A DNA stretch of 64,000 nucleotides, from positions 434,001 to 498,000 of the forward strand of contig CAVYUG010000004.1 in the NCBI GenBank assembly GCA_963771655.1, read 5' to 3'. Both the position numbers and the translations under genes were made by a program. Each line of letters begins with the position of its first letter. Position 1 is the stretch's first letter. Origin of the DNA: JAWVFM01 sp963771655. Its GTDB lineage: Bacteria; Actinomycetota; Thermoleophilia; Solirubrobacterales; 70-9. The notes under the pieces were generated by a model, which did not search any database, was not told where the DNA came from, and worked only from the letters and a program-made list of their open reading frames with translations. Positions 55,282-63,400 of this stretch are shown one piece after another.

Positions 55282-57765
55282 TCAGTCCTCGGACGCCTCG
55301 GTCACGGCATCCTCGGTGTCGGCGAGCTTCTCGCGTCCGTTGCCGCCGTTTGCCTCGCCCTTCCCGCGCCGCCTGCGGCGCTTCGATCCGGATTTCGGGA
55401 AGTTGCGCAGGAGCTCCCGCGCCACGGCGGAGGGCTTGCGCGCCATGCGCATCCGCGCCCCGCGCAGCACCTCCTCGGCCTCGGGGGTATGAGCCACCGC
55501 CGCGGCCAGCAGCGCGATCGCGAGGCGGCGGTCCTGCTGGCGAGCGGCGTGGACGAGGCGGCGGGCGTTGCGGCCGTGGGCGCGAGCCGAGGAGTTGACG
55601 AAGAGGCCGAGCAGGCGCTTCGTCTCCGGCCAGCGCTGCACGGCGTACTGCTCGTGGAGGTCGCGGGTCGTCTCGGCGAGTCGCCAGACCCAGGCCTGCG
55701 CCTGGTCGCGGCGCCCGATGCGCCGCTCGGCGAGGGCCTGCAGCAACGCCTTCGCGCCGGCGCGGCGCTCGTCGCGCGGCCAGGTGGCGACCACGTCGAC
55801 GGCGTCGTCGAAGGGCTCGGCCTCACGCAGGGCAGCGATCTCCCCGAGCGCCTTCAGCCGCAGCTGGTGGTTGCGGTTGCGCTGGACGCAGGTGACGAGG
55901 AAGCGGCGGCGCAGCTCCTTCGCCTGGTCGTGCTGGAGCATGGCCTTGGCGCGGCGCCAGTTGGCCGAGGTGACGCGGGCGCCGGCGAGCGCCGCCCAGG
56001 CGTGCTGCTCGGAGTAGTTGAGGTTCTCGACCGCGATCCGCCAGAGCTCGCGCTCCAGCACGGCGAGACGCCGCTCGGGATCGTCGGACACGGGGACGAC
56101 TCGCCGCTCGACCCTGATCCGGCGCCCGCGCCCCCTGCGGACCGGCCCCACGACCACCGCGCCGCCGCGATAGACGTCACGGTCGAGCAGACTGTGGAGG
56201 GTGACGATCGTCTCGTCGTGGGTCGTTGCCGGGTGGACGAAGTCGATGACGAGCCCCGACTCCTTGCCGGGGTTGCGGCGCGTCACGCGTCCCACGCGTT
56301 GCTGGTAGACGCGTCGTGAGGCGGTGGGCGCGAGATGCATGCAGATCGTGGCGCGAGGCGAGTTCCAGCCCTCGGCGAGCAGCATCGCGTTGCAGAGCAC
56401 GTCGACCTCGCCGCGCTCGAAGGCGGCGAGGATCTCGGCGAGCTCGCGCTTCGGCGTCTCCCCCGAGACGGCGCGGGCGTTGATCCCCGCCTCCCGAAGC
56501 GCCTTCGCGACGTTGGTCGCGTGCTTGACGCCGGCGGTGTAGAGCACGCCGGGAACCCGGCGGAAGCGCGACCGGTAGAGGTCCGCGATCGCGACGTTGA
56601 ACGGTCCCTGGTCGAGGAGCTTCGCCAGCTCCTCCTGGTCGAAGTCCTGGTCGACCTCTCCGCGCCGCAGCGGCACCTTGGCGAGGGTGCGAACCCCGGG
56701 GCCGGGCGGGATGCGGATGCAGCGAAGGGGTGCGATGACGCCGCGTCGGGCCGCCTGGGCGAGGTCGAAGCGGGAGGTCTGCGTGGGGAAGAGGTCGGCG
56801 ACGTGGCGGGCGATGAGCGCGCCCGTCGCCGTCATGCCGATGAAGACGGGACCTGGCCACTGGCGGATGCAGGCGCTGGTCTTCTCGCCGAGCGCGGTGT
56901 GCGCCTCGTCGCAGATGACGATCGAGTAGACGTCGGACACGCGTCCCGCGTTGCGGACGAACCATTGGTAGGTCTCGACGGTGACCGGGCCGTACGGGTG
57001 GTCGGCGCCGTTCAGGAGCGGCGGCGAGAGGCGGTCCGCGTACCCGCGGTCCGAGATCTCGCCGATGAACTGGTCGACGAGGTTGCGGCGGTGGGTGAGG
57101 ATGAGGATTCCACCGGTGCGCGAGGCCTCGACGAAGCCGACGGCGGCGACGGTCTTGCCGGCCCCCGTCGCGTGCTCGAACCAGAAGCGGCGGTCCGCGC
57201 CGGGATCGTCGGGGGCCTCGGAGATCGTCTCCTCGTCCTCGGCGCCCGGCTCCTCCCAATCGACGGGCTCCTCCTCGTCGGGCGCGAGCGCGTCTTCGAC
57301 CTCCTCGGCGCCGTTCACCGTCGCGGCGCCGTTTGCCTCCTCAGCGTCGGTGGAGGCTCCGTTCGCGGCCGCGCGAGCGGCGACATCACCGTTCGCACGC
57401 CCGTTCGAGCCGGGGTCCTCGAGGTCGGCGACGAGCGCCGCGAGGGTGCCCGAGAGCGCGTCGACCTGGTGCTCGGACAGCTCGGCACCGTCAAGGAGCG
57501 TGGGGCGCTCGGAGTCGAGCAGGCGCTCGAGGCCGAGAACGAGCGAGTAGTTGCGGCGCCAATCGAACGAGGGCGCCTCCGCTCCCTCGTCGAGCTCGGC
57601 GAGCGCGGCGTCGACCGCCATGCGGCGCGCCGTGCCGGGGGTGAGGTCCTCGGGCCCCTCGCCGTCGAGCAGGATCGGCTCGCGGGAGAACGCGGAGACG
57701 CGTTCGATCTCCTCAGTGCTCAGCCGCGTGGACGCGCCCGCGGCAACTCCGGTGGTATCTGACAT
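55282..57765 (-). CDS. SF2 DEAD/DEAH-box helicase with acidic linker
   Basis: An 827-residue superfamily 2 helicase. A Q-like motif (LSEHQVDALSGTLAALVADL, about 120-140) is separated from Walker A (FEHATGAGKTVAAVGFVEA, about 215) by a low-complexity Ala/Asn/Glu/Asp-rich linker of about 70 residues. The remaining motifs are clear: ILTHRRNLVDQF, VICDEAHTALGEKT, FIGMTATGALIARHVADLF, LYTAGVKHATNVAKAL, and QQRVGRVTRRNPGKESGLVI. The C-terminal 300 residues are helical and unassigned, ending with a Lys/Arg-rich tail. Substrate (RNA or DNA) unknown. The ATG is at 57765. Confidence 0.85.
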   Translation of the reverse strand: MSDTTGVAAGASTRLSTEEIERVSAFSREPILLDGEGPEDLTPGTARRMAVDAALAELDEGAEAPSFDWRRNYSLVLGLERLLDSERPTLLDGAELSEHQVDALSGTLAALVADLEDPGSNGRANGDVAARAAANGASTDAEEANGAATVNGAEEVEDALAPDEEEPVDWEEPGAEDEETISEAPDDPGADRRFWFEHATGAGKTVAAVGFVEASRTGGILILTHRRNLVDQFIGEISDRGYADRLSPPLLNGADHPYGPVTVETYQWFVRNAGRVSDVYSIVICDEAHTALGEKTSACIRQWPGPVFIGMTATGALIARHVADLFPTQTSRFDLAQAARRGVIAPLRCIRIPPGPGVRTLAKVPLRRGEVDQDFDQEELAKLLDQGPFNVAIADLYRSRFRRVPGVLYTAGVKHATNVAKALREAGINARAVSGETPKRELAEILAAFERGEVDVLCNAMLLAEGWNSPRATICMHLAPTASRRVYQQRVGRVTRRNPGKESGLVIDFVHPATTHDETIVTLHSLLDRDVYRGGAVVVGPVRRGRGRRIRVERRVVPVSDDPERRLAVLERELWRIAVENLNYSEQHAWAALAGARVTSANWRRAKAMLQHDQAKELRRRFLVTCVQRNRNHQLRLKALGEIAALREAEPFDDAVDVVATWPRDERRAGAKALLQALAERRIGRRDQAQAWVWRLAETTRDLHEQYAVQRWPETKRLLGLFVNSSARAHGRNARRLVHAARQQDRRLAIALLAAAVAHTPEAEEVLRGARMRMARKPSAVARELLRNFPKSGSKRRRRRGKGEANGGNGREKLADTEDAVTEASED

Positions 57766-57908
57766 CGAGAACCTGTTCCTGCGCCCGCCGGTCAAAAAAA
57801 GAAGCGGCGGAGGGCGCGCTAAGGTGCCGAGGCTCCGACGGCTCGCCTGACGATTCCCCTCTGCCGAGCCGGCAGCTCCCCGCGGCCCCGAGGATGTGCG
57901 GGACCGAT

Positions 57909-58508
57909 ATGAAAGGTAGCACCGCGCTCCGAAAGACGGCTCCCCAAGCGGGACTTTGCCTCGTTTTGTGCCTGGCGGCGAGCGGCTTGGCAGGCCTCCT
58001 CAGCGGCTGCGGAGCGAGCCCGGACGCCGGCCCGGCGAGCCATCCCGACTATCGCGCCGCGCTGCGGGGCGCCCCGCCCCCGCTCGCGGCGATCTATCGC
58101 CGGGGCGACCGCCTCCTCCCGGGCGGCACGAACGCCTACGAGGCGCGCCTGCGTGGGCTCAGCGGCTATCCGGTCGTCGTCAACGACTGGGCCTCGTGGT
58201 GCGAGCCCTGCAGGAGGGAGCTCCCGCTGTTCGCCCACGCGGCTGTCCGCTTCGGCAAGCGAGTGGGATTCCTCGGCGTCGACGCCGAGGACAGTCCCGC
58301 GGCGGCGCGGACGTTCCTGCGCGAGCGCCCGCTCCCCTACCCGAGCTTCTCGGACCACTCGAGCGAGATCGCGGCGACGCAAGGGGGCATTACCGGCTAC
58401 CCGCGCACGGCCTTCTACGACCGGCGCGGAAAGCTCGTCCATCTCAGGCAGGGCCCCTATACGTCGGGCGCTGAGCTGGCCGCCGACCTGCGCCGCTACG
58501 CCGGCTGA
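57909..58508 (+). CDS. TlpA-like thioredoxin lipoprotein
   Basis: A 199-residue exported lipoprotein. The signal peptide ends in a lipobox (SGLAGLLSGCGASPD; Cys at about 36). The thioredoxin-like domain (about 80-195) carries WASWCEPCRRELPLF and the cis-Pro strand GITGYPRTAFYD. TlpA/ResA-type proteins reduce apocytochrome c or other extracytoplasmic disulfides, which would fit the ccm operon in the same region; this link is inference. ATG 57909 is preferred; GTG 57894 is 5 codons upstream. It is divergent from the helicase gene. Confidence 0.87.
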   Translation: MKGSTALRKTAPQAGLCLVLCLAASGLAGLLSGCGASPDAGPASHPDYRAALRGAPPPLAAIYRRGDRLLPGGTNAYEARLRGLSGYPVVVNDWASWCEPCRRELPLFAHAAVRFGKRVGFLGVDAEDSPAAARTFLRERPLPYPSFSDHSSEIAATQGGITGYPRTAFYDRRGKLVHLRQGPYTSGAELAADLRRYAG

Positions 58509-58518
58509 CCGTTCCCCT

Positions 58519-58567
58519 CCCGCGAACGTCCCTCGCTGGGGGCTATGGCCGACATCGAGGGACGTTC
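58519..58567. repeat. Palindromic intergenic repeat, copy B
   Basis: 29 bases (58519-58547) are identical to 21470-21498. The inverted arms GAACGTCCCTCG / CGAGGGACGTTC (58524-58535, 58556-58567) are perfect over 12 bp with a 20-base loop; the right arm is shorter than in copy A. It sits between the TlpA gene and nfeD. Confidence 0.85.
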
Positions 58568-58571
58568 AGCC

Positions 58572-58577
58572 TAAGCT
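58572..58577 (+). promoter_or_regulatory. Candidate leaderless -10 box of the nfeD operon
   Basis: TAAGCT ends 6 bases before the ATG at 58584 and lies 5 bases past repeat copy B. Confidence 0.4.
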
Positions 58578-58583
58578 TTGAGC

Positions 58584-59915
58584 ATGCGCCGGCTGGCGCA
58601 CCTCATCGCGCTGGCCGCCTCGGCGGCGGCCCTCCTCGTCGCGTTCCCCGCGTCCGTGCCCGCCGCCCCTTCGCAAGGCACCGCTTACTCGATCCAGCTG
58701 CAGGCGACCATCGACCCCGCGACCGAGAAGTGGATCTCGAGCGCGCTCGACGATGCCGCGAGCCAGCACGCGGCGATCGCGATCATCCGCCTCGACACTC
58801 CCGGCGGGCTCGTCGACTCCCTCCGCGCGATCGTCCAGGACATGGAGGCGGCACCGATGCCGGTGGTGGTCTACACGTACCCGAACGGGGCGAGGGCGGC
58901 GTCCGCCGGCGCGTACATGACCGAGGCCGCCGACGTCGCCGCGATGGCTCCCGAGACGAACATCGGCTCGGCGACGCCGATCGCGATCGGCGCGGGGGGC
59001 GGCAGCCAGGACCTCCAGCGGAAGATCGTCAACGACGCCGCCGCCTCCATGCGCGCTCTCGCCTCAGTTCACGGCCGCAACCCGAAGCTCGCCGAGGAGC
59101 TCGTGAGCAAGGCGACCAACCTCACCGCGCGCGAGGCGCTCGACGCGGGCCTCATCGACGTGATCGCTCCCTCCCAGGAGGCCTTGCTTCGAAAGATCGA
59201 CGGCTTCCACGTGAAGGGGCCGAAGGCTCAGGTGCTCCATACCGCCGGGCTCGAGATCTCCAACCACGACCTGCCGCTGCAGTACCAGCTGCTCGAGATC
59301 ATCGTCAACCCCAACGTCTCGTATCTGTTGATCCTGGCCGGCCTGCTCGGCCTCGGCATCGAGCTCTTCAGCCCGGGGCTCATCCTGCCGGGAACGCTGG
59401 GAGCGATCTCGCTTCTCCTCGGGTTCTACGGCTCCGCCCAGCTCCCGGTCAACTTCGTCGGGGTGGTGCTGCTCGCGCTCGGGGTCGGCATGCTGATCGC
59501 CGAGGCCCACTTCGGTACCCACGGGATCCTGGGGGTGAGCGGCCTCGCGGCGCTGATAGCCGGGGGCCTCCTGCTCTACAACACGGGCTCGTCGGCCTTC
59601 GAGATCTCGCCCTGGGTCGTCGTCACCGTCGCCGTCGTTCTCGGTGGCGGCATCGCGGTCGCCGTCGAGCGCGTGCTCCGCGCACGGCGGCTCCCGAAGC
59701 GGACCGGCAGGGAGGAGCTCATCGGCGGCATCGCCGAGGTGCGCCAGCCACTCCACCCCGCGGGGCAGGTGTTCCTCGGCGGGACGCTCTGGCGGGCTCG
59801 CCTCAGCGACCGGGAAGGCGCTGCCCGAGAGGTTGCGATCGGAAGTAGAGTCCGAGTCGAGTCCGTGGAGGGCCTGACGCTCCAGGTGAGCCCGATCGAC
59901 GAAGGAGATAGGTAA
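58584..59915 (+). CDS. NfeD1b-type ClpP-class membrane serine protease
   Basis: A 443-residue NfeD protein. A signal peptide (LIALAASAAALLVAFPASVP) is followed by a ClpP/SppA-like protease domain (about 30-225) with the nucleophile Ser in GARAASAGAYMTEAADVAAM and a candidate Lys base in LQRKIVNDAAASM. Then come four hydrophobic segments and a C-terminal OB-like NfeD domain (GGIAEVRQPLHPAGQVFLGG). Such proteases cut the partner stomatin. The stomatin gene follows directly with a TAATG overlap, as is usual. TAAGCT lies 6 bases before the ATG. Confidence 0.92.
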   Translation: MRRLAHLIALAASAAALLVAFPASVPAAPSQGTAYSIQLQATIDPATEKWISSALDDAASQHAAIAIIRLDTPGGLVDSLRAIVQDMEAAPMPVVVYTYPNGARAASAGAYMTEAADVAAMAPETNIGSATPIAIGAGGGSQDLQRKIVNDAAASMRALASVHGRNPKLAEELVSKATNLTAREALDAGLIDVIAPSQEALLRKIDGFHVKGPKAQVLHTAGLEISNHDLPLQYQLLEIIVNPNVSYLLILAGLLGLGIELFSPGLILPGTLGAISLLLGFYGSAQLPVNFVGVVLLALGVGMLIAEAHFGTHGILGVSGLAALIAGGLLLYNTGSSAFEISPWVVVTVAVVLGGGIAVAVERVLRARRLPKRTGREELIGGIAEVRQPLHPAGQVFLGGTLWRARLSDREGAAREVAIGSRVRVESVEGLTLQVSPIDEGDR

Positions 59916-60700
59916 TGGGAGTCGCCCTCGGTGTCGTGATCGTCCTCGTGGTCCTCGTCGTGATCTTCATCGCGGCGAGCATCCGGATCCTGCGCGAGTA
60001 CGAGCGCGGCGTCATCTTCCGGCTTGGCCGGCTCATCGCCCAGAAGGGCCCCGGGCTGATCATCCTGATCCCGTTCATCGACCAGATGGTTCGCATCGAT
60101 CTGAGAACGGTGACGCTGACCGTGCCGCCGCAGGAGGTGATCACCAGGGACAACGTCACGGTCCGCGTGAACGCCGTCGCCTACTTCCGCGTCGTCGACT
60201 CCAACAAGGCCGTGACCGAGGTCGAGAACTTCCTCCTGGCCACCACGCAGATCGCCCAGACGACGCTGCGCTCGGTGCTGGGCAAGGCCGAGCTCGACTC
60301 GCTGCTCTCCGAGCGCGAGCGCTTGAACATCGAGCTTCAGCAGATAATCGACGAGCAGACCGAGCCGTGGGGCGTGAAGGTCTCGACCGTCGAGGTGAAG
60401 GACGTCGAGCTCCCAACGGACATGCAGCGCGCGATCGCCCGTCAGGCGGAGGCCGAGCGCGAGCGGCGCGCAAAGGTCATCGCCGCGGACGGTGAGTTCC
60501 AGGCGGCCGAGAAGCTTGGCCAGGCGGCCGAGATCATCTCCAAGAACCCGGCCACGCTCCAGCTCCGCTACCTGCAGACGCTCCTCGACCTCGGCGTGAC
60601 GCAGAACACGACGATCATCTTCCCGCTCCCCATCGACATGCTGAGCGCGTTCACGCAGTCGACCAAGAACCTGCAGAGCCGCGGGACCGACTCGACCTGA
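59915..60700 (+). CDS. Stomatin/slipin (SPFH-domain) protein
   Basis: A 261-residue slipin. An N-terminal membrane hairpin (VALGVVIVLVVLVVIFIAAS) precedes the SPFH domain: REYERGVIFRLGRLIAQKGP, DLRTVTLTVPPQEVITRDNV, NAVAYFRVVDSNKAVTEVEN and TLRSVLGKAELDSLLSERER. A coiled helix rich in Ala/Glu/Arg (QAEAERERRAKVIAADGEFQ) follows. Slipins scaffold membrane microdomains and are NfeD protease substrates. An AAGGAGATAGGTA site precedes the ATG. Its stop overlaps the start of the GalT-like gene. Confidence 0.94.
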   Translation: MGVALGVVIVLVVLVVIFIAASIRILREYERGVIFRLGRLIAQKGPGLIILIPFIDQMVRIDLRTVTLTVPPQEVITRDNVTVRVNAVAYFRVVDSNKAVTEVENFLLATTQIAQTTLRSVLGKAELDSLLSERERLNIELQQIIDEQTEPWGVKVSTVEVKDVELPTDMQRAIARQAEAERERRAKVIAADGEFQAAEKLGQAAEIISKNPATLQLRYLQTLLDLGVTQNTTIIFPLPIDMLSAFTQSTKNLQSRGTDST

Positions 60701-61755
60701 GCGCGCCCGAGGTCCGCATCGACCAGCTCACCGGCCTGAGGGCGATCCTCGCCCCGGGCCGCGCGGAGCGACCCGACGCCTTCACCCCGGCGGTCGCCGA
60801 GTCGCGCCCCGACGCTGCGGAGAAGTGCCCGTTCTGCGAGGGCCGGGAGGACCGCACCCCGCCCGAGGTCTGGGCCGACCGGCCGGGGGGCGGCGCGCCC
60901 GATACCGCGGGGTGGCGCGTTCGTGCCGTGCCGAACCTCTACCCCGTTCTCTCCCGTGCGGATGGCGGGGCGGCCCGGGAGCCCGAGACCGGCTTGGCTA
61001 GCTCGGCCGATCCACTGCGCGCCTCAACTCGCCAGATGGACGCCGACCTCTTCCGCGCGCTGCCCGCCGAGGGGGCGCACGAGGTGATCGTGAGCGTGCC
61101 GCGCCACGAGACCTCGCTGGCCGCGCTCGACGAGTCCGAGCTCGGGACCGCCGTCGCAGGCTGGCGGGAGCGAATGCGCGCTCACGCTGCGGACTCCTCG
61201 TACGTCCATCTGATCGTCAACGAGGGCCCCGAGGCCGGGGCCTCGCTCGAGCACACACACGCCCAGCTCTACGCGATGCGATTCGTCCCGGCGGAGATTG
61301 CGCGCGAGCGCGAGCGAGTCGCGGCTTATCACCAGCGGACGATGGGCGGCCACCTGCTCGCAGACGTCGCCGCCCAGGAGGTGCGCCGTCGCGATCGCCT
61401 CGTCGCGATCGACGACGAGGCGATGCTCCTGTGCCCGTGGGCCTCCCGGTCGCCGTTCGAGCTACGGCTCGTCCCGCGACAACCGGCGCCGGCGTTCGAG
61501 CACGACGGCGAGGTCGGGGCGGCGCTGCTGCATCGGGCGCTGCGCGCATTGCGCGCCGTGTTCGGCGCGTCGCCCCAGCTCAACCTCTGGGTGCGGACCG
61601 CTCCGCGCGGGGCCGAGGAGTTCTGCTGGCACCTCGACCTCGTGCCGCGACTCACCATCCGCGCCGGATTCGAGCTGGGGACGGGCGTCGACATCAACGT
61701 CTACCCGCCGGAGCGGGCAGCCGCCGACCTGCGGGCGGGTCTCGAGGCTCTGTGA
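60697..61755 (+). CDS. GalT-like (HIT-superfamily) nucleotidyltransferase, probable CTG start
   Basis: A 352-residue protein related to galactose-1-phosphate uridylyltransferase. A zinc-type KCPFCEGREDRTPPEVWA lies near the N-terminus, then NEGPEAGASLEHTHAQLYA (H-x-H-x-Q, the GalT active-site pattern) and EEFCWHLDLVPRLTIRAGFE. The only ATG/GTG/TTG start in frame (GTG 60928) would remove the CPFC motif. The CTG at 60697 overlaps the slipin stop as CTGA and keeps it, so a non-canonical start is likely. It may act on a sugar phosphate or be a nucleotide phosphorylase; uncertain. Confidence 0.72.
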   Translation: MSAPEVRIDQLTGLRAILAPGRAERPDAFTPAVAESRPDAAEKCPFCEGREDRTPPEVWADRPGGGAPDTAGWRVRAVPNLYPVLSRADGGAAREPETGLASSADPLRASTRQMDADLFRALPAEGAHEVIVSVPRHETSLAALDESELGTAVAGWRERMRAHAADSSYVHLIVNEGPEAGASLEHTHAQLYAMRFVPAEIARERERVAAYHQRTMGGHLLADVAAQEVRRRDRLVAIDDEAMLLCPWASRSPFELRLVPRQPAPAFEHDGEVGAALLHRALRALRAVFGASPQLNLWVRTAPRGAEEFCWHLDLVPRLTIRAGFELGTGVDINVYPPERAAADLRAGLEAL

Positions 61756-61779
61756 GCCGGGCGGGTAGTGTGCCCGCCG

Positions 61780-62472
61780 ATGCCGCCGACCCCACGCCCG
61801 TTCCCCGCCTTCATCGCCGACGCGCCGCACGAGGGCCAGCCCTACGGCCGCTGGGCCGACCGCCTCCTCGAGGAGTTCGCCGTGGCGGCCGAGCCGCTGG
61901 CCGACGAGGCCGGTGGCTCCCTCGACCGTGAGGCGGTCAAGTGGTTCCCGGACCGTGCCTGGGGCGGACGGGTCTACCTGCCACTCACCGCGAGGACGGA
62001 GGATTCCGAGGGGAACCCGATCGAGTACTTCGGTCACGTCTCGTTCGTCCCGGCTGACGACAACGAGGAGACGGAGCCCTCGGAGATCAGAGCCAGCGCC
62101 GACTTCACCGACGTGACGGCCGACGACAACCCCGAATGGCGTATCGATCTGAACGATGACGTCATCGGCTCGTGGCGTACCGACGGCGGCCGCGGCGGCG
62201 ACGTCACTCTCGTTTGGGGGCTGCCCATGGTCCGCGGCGCGGTCGCCGCTACGGCGGAGATCGACGACGAGGTGGTCGATCAGGCAGCGGTCTTCAAGGG
62301 ACGGTTCACGCTGGTCGCGGTCGACGCCCTGCATGGCTTCGGGGACGACTTCTACCTCTCGGTCAAGCTCTTCGATCGCCGTCTGGGCGAGATTGCTGCC
62401 GAGAGTCTCTACGAGGACGCCGAGCCGGAGGGGGACGAGGAGGCCGAGGCGGGCGAGGCCGAGGGCGGCTAG
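61780..62472 (+). CDS. Conserved hypothetical protein
   Basis: A 230-residue soluble protein, not assigned to a family. Segments such as RPFPAFIADAPHEGQPYGRW, EYFGHVSFVPADDNEETEPS, ADFTDVTADDNPEWRIDLND and GRFTLVAVDALHGFGDDFYL are distinctive and rich in Asp/Trp/Phe; the tail is a pure Glu/Ala/Gly acidic stretch. There is no signal peptide or membrane segment. I recall similar proteins in Solirubrobacterales only. TAGTGT 8 bases before the ATG suggests leaderless expression; it follows the GalT-like gene by 24 bases. Confidence 0.68.
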   Translation: MPPTPRPFPAFIADAPHEGQPYGRWADRLLEEFAVAAEPLADEAGGSLDREAVKWFPDRAWGGRVYLPLTARTEDSEGNPIEYFGHVSFVPADDNEETEPSEIRASADFTDVTADDNPEWRIDLNDDVIGSWRTDGGRGGDVTLVWGLPMVRGAVAATAEIDDEVVDQAAVFKGRFTLVAVDALHGFGDDFYLSVKLFDRRLGEIAAESLYEDAEPEGDEEAEAGEAEGG

Positions 62473-62477
62473 GGCCG

Positions 62478-63365
62478 TCAGCCGTTAGCCGGCCAGGCGC
62501 GATGGAGCGCGTCGACGATTCGCCGCGCGTGCTCCGCGGCCTCGGCGTGGTCGGCGTCGAGGTCGGCGAGGCTGACGCCGACGAGCGTCGGGCAGGCGAG
62601 CATCGGGGTGATCAGCTCGACCAGCTCGTCCCACGTCAGGCCGACGGCCTGCGGATAGCTCACGGCGGGCAGCTCGGCCGAGTCGAGGACGTCGACGTCG
62701 AGGTGCAGCCAGACGGGCAGTCCCGCATCGGCGGCCAGGGTCTCCTCGGCGACCGCCGCGGCCCCGTGCGCGCGGACCTCGGGCGCCGTGGTCTGCCTGA
62801 CCGCCGCCGGGACCAGAGCGATCTCGGCCGCCACCTCCGCCCCGAGGCTCGCCGGCCGGTGTCCGACCAGCGCCACGCGCTCGGGCGCGACGATCGGCGC
62901 GGTGCCCGCGAGCTCCGTCAGCGGCGGCGCGCCTCGACCGAGCACGATGGCAAGGTCCATGTCGGCGGCCTCTCCGGTCTCCGAGCTCTGCCCGTCGTGG
63001 GCGTCGGGATGCCCATCGACCATCCACAGGGCGAGCGGCCCTGAGGCAATGCGCGCCCCGGCCAGGGCGCCGGGGAGCAGGCTGCAGTCGCCGCCCAGCA
63101 CGAACGCCCGCTCCGCGTCGCGCAGGGTCTGCGCGACCGCGTCGCGCAGCGAAGCGGAGGCGGCGGCGAGCTGGTCGGCGGCGATGACGCCGCTGGCGAC
63201 GTCGCGGCGAGAGTCGCGCAGCCGGGATGCGACATCGCCGGCATCGCGCAGGCCGAGACGGTCGGCCAGGCCCGCGGCGCGAAGCTCCGCGGGTGCGCGC
63301 TCCTCGCCGCGCCCGTCTCCGGAGGAGTCCAGCGGAGCTCCGAGCAGCCTCCACGGCGTCGACAT
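62478..63365 (-). CDS. Arginase/agmatinase (ureohydrolase) family protein
   Basis: A 295-residue ureohydrolase-fold protein. Metal-binding signatures are FVLGGDCSLLPGALAGARIA (family GGDHS, here Cys for His), LWMVDGHPDAHDGQSSETGE (D-x-H-x-D-A-H-D) and WLHLDVDVLDSAELPAVSYP (D-x-D). The dimanganese site therefore looks complete apart from the His-to-Cys change, which occurs in some family members. Arginase, agmatinase or formiminoglutamase activity is possible; none can be chosen. The ATG gives STPWRLLGAPLDSSG. It is convergent with the hypothetical gene at 61780. Confidence 0.87.
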   Translation of the reverse strand: MSTPWRLLGAPLDSSGDGRGEERAPAELRAAGLADRLGLRDAGDVASRLRDSRRDVASGVIAADQLAAASASLRDAVAQTLRDAERAFVLGGDCSLLPGALAGARIASGPLALWMVDGHPDAHDGQSSETGEAADMDLAIVLGRGAPPLTELAGTAPIVAPERVALVGHRPASLGAEVAAEIALVPAAVRQTTAPEVRAHGAAAVAEETLAADAGLPVWLHLDVDVLDSAELPAVSYPQAVGLTWDELVELITPMLACPTLVGVSLADLDADHAEAAEHARRIVDALHRAWPANG

Positions 63366-63400
63366 CGCCGCCCATTCTGGCGGGCGCGGCGACTCCCCGA

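Noticed and set aside
57794..57800. Run of seven A as a programmed slippage site
   Set aside because: It lies in the intergenic region between divergent genes, outside any coding sequence. It may only be promoter-associated.
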